Source of the DNA: Pseudomonas eutrophicaquae
GTDB lineage: Bacteria; Pseudomonadota; Gammaproteobacteria; Pseudomonadales; Pseudomonadaceae
Length of the DNA: 64,000 nt
Direction of reading: 5' to 3'
Assembly (NCBI RefSeq): GCF_023544715.1
Contig: NZ_JAMJEZ010000003.1
Coordinates: 1-64,000 of the forward strand
Shown here: in pieces, positions 19,181-29,757 of the stretch
Layout of the letters: the number at the start of each line of letters is the position of its first letter
How positions within the stretch are numbered: the first letter of the stretch is position 1
Translations under genes and position numbers: made by a program
The notes under the pieces: model-generated
Seen by the model: only the letters and a program-made list of their open reading frames with translations
The model's database searches: none
What the model was told of the DNA's origin: nothing

Positions 19181-20632
19181 TCAGAATCCGGCCGGGGTGC
19201 GGGTGTGCCAGTCAGTGACCTGCTGGTACTGGTGCGCCACGTTGAGCAGGCGCGCTTCCTGGAAGTACGGCGCCAAGAGCTGCACGCCCACCGGCAGGTC
19301 ATCGACGAAGCCGGCCGGCATGGACAGGCCGGGGATGCCGGCGAGGTTGGCGGTGATGGTATAGATGTCTTCCAGATAGGCGGAGACCGGATCGGCGCTC
19401 TTCTCGCCGAGCTTCCAGGCGAGGTTCGGGGTGGTCGGGCCTAGGATCACATCGACCTCAGCGAAGGCGCTGACAAAATCATTTTTGATCAGGCGGCGGA
19501 TCTTCTGTGCCTTCAGGTAGTAGGCATCGTAGTAGCCAGCCGACAGCGCGTAGGTGCCGACCATGATGCGCCGCTTGACCTCGGCACCAAAGCCCTCGCC
19601 GCGCGAGCGCTTGTACAGGTCCTCAAGGTTGACCGGGTCCGCGCAGCGATAGCCAAAGCGCACGCCGTCAAAACGCGACAGGTTGGAGCTGGCCTCGGCC
19701 GGGGCGATCACGTAGTAGGCGGGGATGGCGTGCTGCAGGTTCGGCAGCGAGATCTCTTTGACCGTGGCGCCGAGCTTCTTTAGCTCCTCGACCACCGCCA
19801 GTACGGTCTCGGCGATGCGTGCGTCCAGACCCGCACCGAAGTACTCCTTCGGCAGGCCGATGCGCAGGCCGGCCAGCGGCTGGCTGAGCGCGGCCAAGTA
19901 GTCGTCCACCGGCACGTCGACGCAGGTCGAGTCCTTGGCATCGAAGCCGGCCATGGCGCCGAGCAGCAGGGCGCAGTCCTCGGCGCTGCGCGCCAGCGGG
20001 CCGCCCTGATCGAGGCTAGAAGCGTAGGCGATCATGCCCCAGCGCGACACCCGGCCGTAGGTCGGCTTGAGGCCGGTGAGGTTGGTCAGCGCTGCCGGCT
20101 GGCGGATCGAGCCGCCGGTGTCGCTGCCGGTGGCGGCCGGGATCAGCCCGGCGGCCACGGCGGCAGCCGAGCCGCCCGAGGAGCCGCCCGGTACGCGGGA
20201 GGTGTCCCAGGGGTTCTTCACCGCACCGAAGTGGCTGGATTCATTCGCCGAGCCCATGGCGAACTCGTCCATGTTCAGCTTGCCGAGGCTGACCGCGCCG
20301 GCCGCGGCGAGCTTCTCGACCACAGTGGCATCGTAGGGCGCCTTGAAGTTGTGGAGGATCTTCGAGGCGCAGGTGGTCAGCACGCCCTTGGTGCAGAACA
20401 GGTCCTTGTGGGCGATCGGCGCACCGAGCAGCGCGCCGTGCTCGCCGGCGGCGCGGCGGGCATCGGCGGCAGCGGCCTGGGCGCGAGCCTCGTCGGCGCT
20501 GACGGTGATGAAGCTGTTGAGCTGCGGATCAAGCGCCTCGATGCGCGAGAGCAGTGCCTCGGTCAGCTCGAGCGCGGAAAAGTCCTTGGCGGCCAGGCCG
20601 CGGGCGATTTGCGTCAGAGTCAGTCGATGCAT
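19181..20632 (-). CDS. gatA: Asp-tRNA(Asn)/Glu-tRNA(Gln) amidotransferase subunit A
   Basis: GatA (483 residues) is the glutaminase that releases ammonia for GatB. It is an amidase-signature enzyme: the catalytic Lys is in AHKDLF (about 77), and the Ser-cis-Ser-Lys machinery lies in [17 protein letters not shown] with [12 protein letters not shown] just after. The ATG at 20632 shares one base with the gatC TGA, so the genes are translationally coupled. A GTG one codon earlier is a less likely start. Confidence 0.96.
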   Translation of the reverse strand: MHRLTLTQIARGLAAKDFSALELTEALLSRIEALDPQLNSFITVSADEARAQAAAADARRAAGEHGALLGAPIAHKDLFCTKGVLTTCASKILHNFKAPYDATVVEKLAAAGAVSLGKLNMDEFAMGSANESSHFGAVKNPWDTSRVPGGSSGGSAAAVAAGLIPAATGSDTGGSIRQPAALTNLTGLKPTYGRVSRWGMIAYASSLDQGGPLARSAEDCALLLGAMAGFDAKDSTCVDVPVDDYLAALSQPLAGLRIGLPKEYFGAGLDARIAETVLAVVEELKKLGATVKEISLPNLQHAIPAYYVIAPAEASSNLSRFDGVRFGYRCADPVNLEDLYKRSRGEGFGAEVKRRIMVGTYALSAGYYDAYYLKAQKIRRLIKNDFVSAFAEVDVILGPTTPNLAWKLGEKSADPVSAYLEDIYTITANLAGIPGLSMPAGFVDDLPVGVQLLAPYFQEARLLNVAHQYQQVTDWHTRTPAGF

Positions 20633-20919
20633 CACTCGATCACCTTGGGAACCAGATACAGGCCGTTTTCCACCGCCGGGGCGATGGCCTGATAGGCGTC
20701 GCGGCAGTTGTTCTCGGTCACCACGTCGGCGCGCAGGCGCTGGGTGGCTTCCAGCGGGTGGGCGAGCGGTGCGATGCCATCGGTCTCGACCGACTGCATG
20801 CGATCGATCAGCCCGAGGATGTTGTTCAGGGTCTCGGTGGTGCGCGGAATCTCCGCCTCATCGAAGCCTAGGCGGGCAAGATGGGCGATTTTTTCCACGT
20901 CGCAGCGTTCGAGCGCCAT
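20632..20919 (-). CDS. gatC: Asp-tRNA(Asn)/Glu-tRNA(Gln) amidotransferase subunit C
   Basis: A 95-residue GatC, the small belt subunit that wraps GatA and GatB and stabilises the complex. The pattern [14 protein letters not shown], the central [16 protein letters not shown] and the C-terminal [15 protein letters not shown] are typical. The ATG at 20919 has GGAG upstream. It is the first gene of gatCAB and is divergent from mreB across a 207-bp intergenic region. Confidence 0.95.
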   Translation of the reverse strand: MALERCDVEKIAHLARLGFDEAEIPRTTETLNNILGLIDRMQSVETDGIAPLAHPLEATQRLRADVVTENNCRDAYQAIAPAVENGLYLVPKVIE

Positions 20920-21042
20920 CGGAAATCTCCAGCGGAAAGCGAGGGGTGTGGGCGGTCGCGGACAAGGGGCACTCATGCCGGAAAAAGCGGTCAAAGGCCG
21001 CGATCTGGCAGGCTTGCCGGCCCGGAAAGCGGAACAATCTAA

Positions 21043-22164
<1,122 letters not shown>

Positions 22165-22180
22165 ATCCTCCGGGGCGCTG

Positions 22181-22208
22181 CCTCACCTCCTTGCCGGCGC
22201 CGGTGAGG
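22181..22208 (+). repeat. Inverted repeat in the mreB-mreC gap
   Basis: CCTCACC (22181-22187) and GGTGAGG (22202-22208) flank a GC-rich centre containing GCCGGCGCC. A shifted pairing of CACCTC (22184-22189) with GAGGTG (22205-22210) is also possible. It lies between the mreB stop and mreC and could be a partial terminator or an RNA-processing site lowering mreC/mreD expression. No T-run follows. Confidence 0.45.
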
Positions 22209-22266
22209 TGGTTTTGGCCGGCGCTGCACCGGAAGGTCCGCGTACCGCGATTGTGAGGAGCCGGTC

Positions 22267-23304
22267 ATCAAACCGCTGTTTGCCAAAGGGCCTTCACTGG
22301 GCGTGCGTCTGCTGGTGCTGAGCGTCCTGTCCATCGCCCTGATGATCACTGATGCCCGCGTCGATAGCCTGCGCCCCCTGCGCAGCCAGCTCGGGCAGCT
22401 GTTCACGCCCTTGTACTGGCTGGCCGAGCAGCCCCTGCGCCTCTGGCAGGGCGTCAGCCAGCAGTTCAGCAGCCGCGAGGAGCTGATCGCGGAAAACGAG
22501 AAGCTCAAGGCCGAAGCGCTGCTCTTGCAGCGGCGCCTGCAGAAACTTGCCACCCTCACCGAGCAGAACGTGCGCCTGCGCGAGCTGCTCAACTCCGCTG
22601 CGCTGGTCGATGATCAGGTGCTGGTCAGCGAGCTGATCGGCGTTGATCCCAACCCGTTTACCCACCGCATCCTGATCGACAAAGGCGAGAAGGACGGGGT
22701 GTTCGTCGGCCAGCCGGTGCTCGACGCACTGGGCCTGATGGGCCAGGTGGTCGAGGTAATGCCCTACACCGCGCGCGTGCTGCTGCTCACCGACACCACC
22801 CACAGCATCCCGGTGCAGGTCAACCGCAATGGCCTGCGCGCGATTGCCATCGGTACCGGCAATCCGGAGCGTCTGGAGCTGCGGCATGTGGCGGATACCG
22901 CCGACATCAAGGAAGGCGATCTGCTGGTCAGCTCCGGGCTCGGTCAGCGCTTCCCGGCGGGCTATCCGGTGGCCACCGTCAGTGCGGTGATCAACGATCC
23001 GGGTCAGCCGTTTGCCGTGGTGCACGCGGTGCCGACCGCGCGGCTGAATCGCAGCCGTTATCTGCTGCTGGTCTTCAGTGATCCGCGCAGCCCCGAGCAG
23101 CGTGCCTTGGAGGCAGCTGAGGCGCAGGAAGCGGCGGATCGCCGTACAGAGCAGGTGCCCGCTGAGGCTACAGCGCCAGCCGGTGCAGCGCCCGCCATGC
23201 CACCCGCGCCCGCATCGGCAGTGCCGGTCACGCCTGCGGCGCCACCACGCGATGCACCGCCCGCGGCGCCGGTGATACCTGCCACTCCCTCAGGAGGCCG
23301 CTGA
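22267..23304 (+). CDS. mreC: Rod-shape-determining protein MreC (non-canonical start)
   Basis: MreC is a bitopic inner-membrane protein whose periplasmic domain scaffolds the elongation complex. After a TM helix (about 13-32) comes a coiled coil (about 60-100, ENEKLKAEALLLQRRLQKLA), then the beta-barrel domain and a Pro/Ala-rich tail (about 285-345). The conserved pseudomonad N-terminus IKPLFAKGPSLG is encoded from 22267, where the codon is ATC. GAGGAG (22255-22260) sits 6 nt before it. The frame has no ATG, GTG or TTG back to an upstream stop at 22204. The first canonical option is GTG at 22303, with no ribosome-binding site. Identity is certain; the start is inferred. Confidence 0.85.
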   Translation: MKPLFAKGPSLGVRLLVLSVLSIALMITDARVDSLRPLRSQLGQLFTPLYWLAEQPLRLWQGVSQQFSSREELIAENEKLKAEALLLQRRLQKLATLTEQNVRLRELLNSAALVDDQVLVSELIGVDPNPFTHRILIDKGEKDGVFVGQPVLDALGLMGQVVEVMPYTARVLLLTDTTHSIPVQVNRNGLRAIAIGTGNPERLELRHVADTADIKEGDLLVSSGLGQRFPAGYPVATVSAVINDPGQPFAVVHAVPTARLNRSRYLLLVFSDPRSPEQRALEAAEAQEAADRRTEQVPAEATAPAGAAPAMPPAPASAVPVTPAAPPRDAPPAAPVIPATPSGGR

Positions 23305-23792
23305 TGGTCGATGAGCGTTCCCGCAATGGCTGGTTCGTCTGGTTCTCGCTGCTGTGTGCGCTGATCCTGAGCATTGCGCCGATCCCCGAATTTCTGGCGG
23401 TGGGACGCCCCCTGTGGCTGCCCCTGGTGATTGCTTACTGGCTGCTGATGGCGCCTCTGCGGCTCGGCATGACCCGTGTCTGGCTGCTGGGGCTGGCGGC
23501 GGATCTGCTCTATGGCACACCGCTTGGCCAGTATGCGCTGGTGCTGGCGCTGGTCGCCTTCATGGTGATTTCGCTGCAGCAGCGCCTGCGCATGTTCCCG
23601 GTCTGGCAGCAGAGTCTGGTGCTGCTGGTGGTGTTTGGTCTTGCGCAGTTGCTGCTGCTGTGGCTGGACAGCCTCAGTGGCAATCGCCCACCCAGTCTGG
23701 CCTTCCTGATTCCGGCGCTGGTCAGTGCGCTGCTCTGGCCGTGGGTGTTCATCGTCCTGCATTTTTGCGGCCGCCGCCTGGGCGTGCACTGA
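23304..23792 (+). CDS. mreD: Rod-shape-determining protein MreD
   Basis: A 162-residue inner-membrane protein with about five TM helices; it bridges MreC to the rest of the rod complex. The pattern LSIAPIPEFLAVGRPLWLPL and AADLLYGTPLGQYAL is typical of gammaproteobacterial MreD. Its ATG overlaps the mreC TGA by one base, indicating coupled translation. The C-terminus HFCGRRLGVH is basic. Confidence 0.93.
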   Translation: MVDERSRNGWFVWFSLLCALILSIAPIPEFLAVGRPLWLPLVIAYWLLMAPLRLGMTRVWLLGLAADLLYGTPLGQYALVLALVAFMVISLQQRLRMFPVWQQSLVLLVVFGLAQLLLLWLDSLSGNRPPSLAFLIPALVSALLWPWVFIVLHFCGRRLGVH

Positions 23793-23819
23793 GCCGCCTG
23801 TCCCTGGAGTCCGCCTGCC

Positions 23820-24410
23820 ATGCCTGATCTGTACCTGGCCTCGACCTCACCCCGTCGCCGCGAACTGCTGACGCAGATCGGTGTGCCATACCGCCTGGTG
23901 GCCGCCGAAGTCGATGAAGCGGTGCGCGCGGGCGAGTCGCCGGTCGTCTATGTCGAGCGCCTGGCCCGTGAAAAAGCCCTGACGGGGCTGGCTGCTCTGG
24001 AGGGCCGCGAGGGCTGTGTGCTGGGCGCCGATACCTGTGTGGTGCTGGAGGGGCAGATCCTTGGCAAGCCCGCCGATCGCGCTGAGGCACTGGCCATGCT
24101 CGCCGCGCTGTCCGGGCGCGTGCATCAGGTGCTGACCGCGGTTGCGGTGGCCGACCAGCGCCGTTGCCTCAGCCGGGTGGTGACCAGCCAGGTGCGTTTT
24201 CGCCCGCTGAGCGAGGCCGAATGCGTCCGCTACTGGGACAGCGGCGAGCCGCAGGACAAAGCCGGCAGCTACGGTATCCAGGGGTTGGGCGCGGTGTTCG
24301 TGCAGCACCTTGAGGGCAGCTATTCGGCCGTGGTGGGCTTGCCGTTGTGCGAAACTGCCGACCTGTTGGCCCAATTTGGCCTGGCCTGCTGGCAGACTGC
24401 GCGCCCCTGA
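23820..24410 (+). CDS. Maf-family nucleoside triphosphate pyrophosphatase
   Basis: A 196-residue Maf/YhdE-like house-cleaning pyrophosphatase that hydrolyses nucleotides such as dTTP and UTP or modified forms to monophosphates. The N-terminal [14 protein letters not shown] loop binds substrate. The catalytic region [16 protein letters not shown] and the [12 protein letters not shown] block are intact. It sits 27 bp after mreD and 43 bp before rng, as in many gammaproteobacteria, so it likely belongs to the mre operon. Confidence 0.93.
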   Translation: MPDLYLASTSPRRRELLTQIGVPYRLVAAEVDEAVRAGESPVVYVERLAREKALTGLAALEGREGCVLGADTCVVLEGQILGKPADRAEALAMLAALSGRVHQVLTAVAVADQRRCLSRVVTSQVRFRPLSEAECVRYWDSGEPQDKAGSYGIQGLGAVFVQHLEGSYSAVVGLPLCETADLLAQFGLACWQTARP

Positions 24411-24453
24411 GCGCCAGGCCGCATGGTCGCCGACCCCGCCTGGAGAGTGTCCG

Positions 24454-25911
24454 ATGAGCGAAGAAGTCCTGATCAACATCACCCCGATGGAGTCGCGGGT
24501 GGCGGTGCTGGAGAACGGTGTCCTGCAGGAGGTGCACGTCGAGCGGACCCAGAAGCGCGGCATCGTCGGTAACATCTACAAAGGGCGGGTGGTGCGGGTG
24601 TTGCCGGGCATGCAGGCCGCCTTTATCGACATCGGTCTGGAGCGGGCGGCCTTCATTCATGCGGCGGAGATTTCCAGCCGCGAGGGCAACGCGGTGGAGC
24701 CGATCAGCGCGCTGGTCCATGAGGGGCAGAGTCTGGTGGTGCAGGTCACCAAGGACCCGATTGGCAGCAAGGGGGCGCGGCTGACCACGCAGCTGTCGAT
24801 TCCCTCGCGCTATCTGGTGTACATGCCGCGCACCCGGCATGTCGGCATTTCCCTGAAGATCGAGGATGAAGGCGAGCGCGAGCGCCTCAAGCAGGTGGTG
24901 GCTGACTGCATGAGCAGCGAGGGCATCGAGGGCGAGGGCGGCTTCATCCTGCGTACCGCCGCCGAGGGCGCCGGCGCCGACGAGATCCTCGCCGACATCC
25001 GCTACCTGCGCCGCCTCTGGGAGCAGATCGGCGCGCAGATGCACAGCGCCGCAGCGCCTTCGGTGATCTATGAGGACCTGTCGCTGGCCCTGCGCACCCT
25101 GCGCGATCTGGTCAGTCTGCGCACCGAGAAGATTCGCATCGACTCGCGAGAGACCTTCCAGAAGGTCGGGCTGTTTGTCGCCGAGCTGATGCCCGAGGTG
25201 GCAGATCGCATTGAGCATTACCCCGGCGAGCGGCCGATCTTCGATCTCTACGGCGTCGAGGACGAGATCCAGAAGGCGCTGGAGCGCAAGGTGCTGCTCA
25301 AGTCCGGCGGCTACCTGATCATCGATCCGGCCGAAGCGATGACCACCATCGACGTCAACACCGGCGCCTTTGTCGGGCATCGAAACCTTGAGGAGACCAT
25401 CTTCAAGACCAACCTTGAGGCCGCCACCGCCATTGCCCGCCAGCTGCGCCTGCGCAACCTCGGTGGGATCATCATCATCGATTTCATCGACATGGAAGAC
25501 GAGGAGCATCGCCGCCAGGTGCTGCGCACGCTGGAGAAGATGCTCGAGCGCGACCACGCCAAGACCAACATCATTGGCATCACCGAGCTTGGGCTGGTGC
25601 AGATGACCCGCAAGCGCACCCGCGAAAGCCTGCAGCAGGTGCTCTGCGAGCCGTGCCCGAGCTGCCAGGGGCGCGGTCGGCTGAAGACCGCCGAGACCAT
25701 CTGCTACGAAATCTTCCGCGAGATTCTGCGCGAGGCGCGGGCCTATCAGGCCGAGTCCTACCTGGTGCTGGCCAATCAGGGAGTGATTGACCGGCTGCTG
25801 GATGAAGAGTCGGGCAACGTCGCCGATCTGGAAGCCTTCATCGGTCGGCCGATCCGCTTTCAGGTCGAGGCCAAGTATTCCCAGGAGCTCTACGATGTGG
25901 TGCCACTCTGA
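24454..25911 (+). CDS. rng: Ribonuclease G
   Basis: RNase G (485 residues; E. coli 489) is an endonuclease for 16S rRNA 5' maturation and some mRNAs. The S1 RNA-binding domain (about 35-110, GNIYKGRVVRVLPGMQAAFIDIG) precedes the RNase H-like/DNase I-like catalytic core. Metal ligands lie in DVNTGAF and IDFIDMED. The zinc-link motif CEPCPSC (about 395-401) bridges subunits. The start at 24454 follows TGGAGAG. An upstream in-frame start at 24310 would overlap maf and is rejected. Confidence 0.95.
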   Translation: MSEEVLINITPMESRVAVLENGVLQEVHVERTQKRGIVGNIYKGRVVRVLPGMQAAFIDIGLERAAFIHAAEISSREGNAVEPISALVHEGQSLVVQVTKDPIGSKGARLTTQLSIPSRYLVYMPRTRHVGISLKIEDEGERERLKQVVADCMSSEGIEGEGGFILRTAAEGAGADEILADIRYLRRLWEQIGAQMHSAAAPSVIYEDLSLALRTLRDLVSLRTEKIRIDSRETFQKVGLFVAELMPEVADRIEHYPGERPIFDLYGVEDEIQKALERKVLLKSGGYLIIDPAEAMTTIDVNTGAFVGHRNLEETIFKTNLEAATAIARQLRLRNLGGIIIIDFIDMEDEEHRRQVLRTLEKMLERDHAKTNIIGITELGLVQMTRKRTRESLQQVLCEPCPSCQGRGRLKTAETICYEIFREILREARAYQAESYLVLANQGVIDRLLDEESGNVADLEAFIGRPIRFQVEAKYSQELYDVVPL

Positions 25912-25925
25912 GGCCAGCCACTGAC

Positions 25926-28900
25926 ATGGGGGCCAGGCTGTTACGGCTGCTGCGCGCGCTGCTGATGCTACTGGCCGCTGCGCTGGTGCTGGTGGCGCTG
26001 TGGGTGAGCCTTGGGCGCAGCCTGATTCCGCTGGTCGCCGAGTACCGTGCCCCGCTGGAAACTGAGGCGCGTCGCCTGTTGGGACAAGACCTGCATATCG
26101 GCAGCCTGCGTGGCGAATGGCAGGGCTTGATGCCACGGCTGCGGCTGGAGGATATCGAGCTGCGTGACGGTCAGCAGGCCCTGCATCTGGATCGGCTGAC
26201 CCTGCGTCCGGATCTGTGGGCCAGCCTGCGCGATCGTGCGCCGCGTCTGGCGCTGCTGGAGATTGAAGGGCTACAGCTGGGGCTGCGTCAGGATGAGACA
26301 GGGCGCTGGCAGCTCAAGGGCTTCAGCGCGGCTGGCAAGGTATCCACCTCGTCGTCGCTCGCCCAGCGGCTAGCCCCCTTGGCGATCCTGCAGCGGGCGC
26401 TGCTCCTGGATGCCCGGCTGACCATTGAGCCGTATCAGCAAGCGGCTTTTACCCTGGCGGATATCGACCTGGAACTGCGTACCCGGCAGCAGCACATGAC
26501 GCTGGCCGGGCACCTGCAATTGCCGGATGGCCAGAGGCTGCAGCTGCAGACCACGCTGGCACTGGATCGGCAGCAGCCGCTGGACAGTCAGGCCCAGCTC
26601 TACCTGCAGCTGCCGGCCAGCGACTGGTCGGCCTGGCTGCCGGCGGCCGTGCTGGGCGAGGGACGCAGCCTGCAGCAGCTGCAAGCTGGTGGCGAGCTGT
26701 GGCTGGACTGGGCCGCCGGCGGCGTGCAGCGGGCCATGGCGCGCCTGCAGCTGGAGCAGCTGACCTTCAGCCATGCCGGGGGCAGTCATGTGCTACGCGA
26801 GGTCCGCAGCCAAGCCTGGCTGCAGCGCCACGCGCAGGGCTGGCACCTGCAGCTCGATGGGCTGCAAGGGGAATTTGGCGTGCTGGCGCTGGACATCGGC
26901 GCCCTGCAGCTGACCCAGCAGGCGCAGGGCTGGCAGGTGCAGGCCGCCCATCTGGATCTGCAGGCTCCGGCGGCGCTGGCCCGTCATCTGCTGCCGCTGC
27001 CGGCGCTGGGGCAGGAGCTGTTGGGCAGCCTGGCCCCGCGCGGGCGCATCGAGGCGCTGGCCCTCACCCTGCAGCCACAGGCACAGGCACAGGGGTTGCC
27101 GGAGGTCGAATACCACATGCGCCTGAACCAGGTGGCCACCGGCGCCTGGCGGGCGGTGCCGGCCACCGGCAATGTCAGCGGCCTGCTCAGCGGCACGCTC
27201 GCCGGCGGCACCCTGCAGCTGGACAGCCAGGACCTGCTGCTGCATCTGGAGACGCTGTTCCCGGAGCCCTGGCGCTACCGGCAGGCCCGCGCCCAGCTGG
27301 ACTGGCAGCTCGATGCGCAGGCCTTCACCCTGTCCAGCCCGCTGATGCGCCTGTCCGGGGAGGAAGGCGAGCTGGCCGGCAACATGCTGCTGCGCCTGCG
27401 GCATGACCCCGCCGCCGAGGATTACCTCGATTTGCAGGTTGGCCTGCACGATGGCGATGCCGCCTATACCCGCCGCTACCTGCCGACCCGCTCACCGGCG
27501 CTGGCCCGCCCGCTGGCCGACTGGCTGCAGGCCGCCATCACCGCCGGGCGCATCGAGCAGGGGCTGTTTCTCTATCAGGGCGCCCTGAACCGCGAGGCGC
27601 CGCCCGAGGCGCGGGCGCTGGGGCTGTACTTCAAGGTCCGCGACGCACAGCTGGCCTATCAGCCGGACTGGCCGCCGCTGCATGGTCTAGCAGGTGAGGT
27701 GTGGGTGGAGGACAGCGGCATTCGTGTCGAAGCCAGTGCCGCCCAGGTGTTGGACAGCCAGTTGCAGGCCATCCGGGCTGAGGTCAGGCGCGATGCGCGC
27801 GGGCCGCGCCTGCAGGTCGAAGGCCAGATCAGCGCCCCGCTGGGCGATGGCCTGAAGATCCTTCAGGACACCCCGCTCGGCCGCTCGGCCACCTTCGCGG
27901 GCTGGACGGGCACCGGCGAGCTGCAGGGTGGGCTGCGCCTTGACGTGCCGCTGGCGGCGCAGGGCAATCCTGTGCAGGCCGTGGTCGACTTCGCCACCCG
28001 CGGGGCGACGCTGACGATCCGTCAGTCGGCGCTGGAGATCAGCCAGCTGCAGGGGCGCTTTCGCTACGACAGCCAGCGCGGCCTGAGTGCCGAACAGCTG
28101 CGGGCGCGGGTACTGGGCAGTGCGGTCAGTGGCCGCATCCGCGCGCTGGGGCAGGGCGGGCAACCCCACAGCCGCTTTGAACTGGCGGGGACGGTCGCCG
28201 TTGCGCGCCTGCTGGACTGGCTCCAGCAGCCGGCGGCAGAGATTCCGGCTAGCGGCCAGTTGCCCTATCGCCTGACCCTGGATCTGCAGGGGCCGGAGGA
28301 TCGTCTGCAGGTCGATTCGGATTTGCGCGGCGTGCAGATCGACCTGCCGGCCCCGCTGGGCAAGCCGGCCGACAGCGCCCGCCCGGCGCAATGGCGCATG
28401 ACCCTGGAGGGCGCCGAGCGGCGCTACGGACTCGACTACGATGGTCAGGCCAGTCTGGCGCTGGCGGCTCCACCCGGCACCCTGCAGGGGCTGCGCGGTG
28501 AGCTGCGGCTGGGCGGTGCTGCGGCGCAACTGCCGCGCACGCCCGGGCTGCAGGTGCGCGGCCGCTTGCCGGCGGCCAACCTGGCCGAGTGGCAGGCGCT
28601 GCAGGCCCGCTATGCCGGGGGGCGCGGCGGCGCCGGGGTGCTGCGCGATCTGCGCCTGCGTATCGAGCAGGTGTCGCTGGGCAGCCTGCAGGTCAATGAT
28701 CTGCAGCTTGGCGTGCGTCCGGAGGCCGGCGGCTGGCACCTGGAGCTGGACAGTGCGCTGATCGCAGGCCAAGTCCTGCTGCCGGCTCAGCCGCGTGCGC
28801 CCTGGCAGCTGACGCTGCGCCATCTGCGTCTGCCGGCGCGTGAAAGCAGCGAAGACAAGGCCGCCCGCGAGGCGGCGGGGATCGCTCCCAGCGACCCGCT

Positions 28901-29735
28901 GGGGCATCTCGATCCCCGTCAGTTGCCCGCCTTCGACGTGCGCATCGCCAGCGTGATGCTGGGGACGCAGTCGCTGGGGCGCTGGCAGCTACGCGCCCGC
29001 CCGCAGCCGCAAGGTGTGCGCTTCGAGGGACTGGATCTGCAATTGTCCGGCCTCAACCTGCGTGGGCAGCTGGAATGGCAGGGAACGGGAGCGGCGATGC
29101 GCAGCCGCTTCCAGGGGCAGCTCGGCGGCGAAGACGCCAGCGAGGTGCTGCTGGCCTGGGGCTTTGCGCCGAGTGTGAGCAGTCGCGAGTTCAGTATCGA
29201 GGCTGACGGCCACTGGCCGGGTTCGCCGGCGATGGCCGCCTTGAAGCATTTCAGTGGCCGGCTGGATCTGCAGGCCCGCGAGGGGCAGCTGCTGGAGGTC
29301 GAGGGCGCCGCTGGGCTGCTGCGGGTCTTTGGGGTGCTCAACTTCAATACCCTGGGGCGGCGCCTGCGGCTGGACTTCAGCGACCTGTTTGGCCGCGGCC
29401 TGAGCTTTGATCGCCTCGATGGCCAGCTGAGCGGCACCGATGGCGTGTTCCTGACCAGCCAGCCGCTGGTGCTGGATGGGCCGTCTACCCGTCTGGATCT
29501 TGAGGGGCAGCTGGACATGGCCAGCGAGCAGATCGCCGCTGGCCTGCGGGTGACCCTGCCGCTCTCCAATAACTTGCCGCTGGCCGCGCTGATGACCGGT
29601 GCGCTGCCGGTGGCCGGCGCGCTGCTGATCGTCGATCAGCTAATCGGTGATCGCCTGTCGCGGGCCGCCAGCGTTGAATACCGCGTCGCCGGCAGTCTGC
29701 AGGATCCGCAGATCAGCCTGTTCGGCAAACCCTGA
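25926..29735 (+). CDS. yhdP: YhdP family AsmA-like envelope protein
   Basis: A 1269-residue AsmA-like protein anchored by one N-terminal TM helix (about 5-30). The long periplasmic body has repeated beta-strand segments (DUF3971 and AsmA-like C-terminal region), the architecture of bridge-like lipid transporters. In E. coli, YhdP with TamB and YdbH moves phospholipid to the outer membrane; the same role is inferred here. Composition is very Leu/Gln-rich with high-GC CTG/CAG runs. It starts 14 bp after rng and is followed by the nitrilase-family gene. Confidence 0.88.
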   Translation: MGARLLRLLRALLMLLAAALVLVALWVSLGRSLIPLVAEYRAPLETEARRLLGQDLHIGSLRGEWQGLMPRLRLEDIELRDGQQALHLDRLTLRPDLWASLRDRAPRLALLEIEGLQLGLRQDETGRWQLKGFSAAGKVSTSSSLAQRLAPLAILQRALLLDARLTIEPYQQAAFTLADIDLELRTRQQHMTLAGHLQLPDGQRLQLQTTLALDRQQPLDSQAQLYLQLPASDWSAWLPAAVLGEGRSLQQLQAGGELWLDWAAGGVQRAMARLQLEQLTFSHAGGSHVLREVRSQAWLQRHAQGWHLQLDGLQGEFGVLALDIGALQLTQQAQGWQVQAAHLDLQAPAALARHLLPLPALGQELLGSLAPRGRIEALALTLQPQAQAQGLPEVEYHMRLNQVATGAWRAVPATGNVSGLLSGTLAGGTLQLDSQDLLLHLETLFPEPWRYRQARAQLDWQLDAQAFTLSSPLMRLSGEEGELAGNMLLRLRHDPAAEDYLDLQVGLHDGDAAYTRRYLPTRSPALARPLADWLQAAITAGRIEQGLFLYQGALNREAPPEARALGLYFKVRDAQLAYQPDWPPLHGLAGEVWVEDSGIRVEASAAQVLDSQLQAIRAEVRRDARGPRLQVEGQISAPLGDGLKILQDTPLGRSATFAGWTGTGELQGGLRLDVPLAAQGNPVQAVVDFATRGATLTIRQSALEISQLQGRFRYDSQRGLSAEQLRARVLGSAVSGRIRALGQGGQPHSRFELAGTVAVARLLDWLQQPAAEIPASGQLPYRLTLDLQGPEDRLQVDSDLRGVQIDLPAPLGKPADSARPAQWRMTLEGAERRYGLDYDGQASLALAAPPGTLQGLRGELRLGGAAAQLPRTPGLQVRGRLPAANLAEWQALQARYAGGRGGAGVLRDLRLRIEQVSLGSLQVNDLQLGVRPEAGGWHLELDSALIAGQVLLPAQPRAPWQLTLRHLRLPARESSEDKAAREAAGIAPSDPLGHLDPRQLPAFDVRIASVMLGTQSLGRWQLRARPQPQGVRFEGLDLQLSGLNLRGQLEWQGTGAAMRSRFQGQLGGEDASEVLLAWGFAPSVSSREFSIEADGHWPGSPAMAALKHFSGRLDLQAREGQLLEVEGAAGLLRVFGVLNFNTLGRRLRLDFSDLFGRGLSFDRLDGQLSGTDGVFLTSQPLVLDGPSTRLDLEGQLDMASEQIAAGLRVTLPLSNNLPLAALMTGALPVAGALLIVDQLIGDRLSRAASVEYRVAGSLQDPQISLFGKP

Positions 29736-29757
29736 GTCTTTGTTGCAAGGTGCCCGG

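Noticed and set aside
24169-26136. 655-codon minus-strand frame opposite maf and rng
   Set aside because: Shadow of two conserved genes; no family resemblance.
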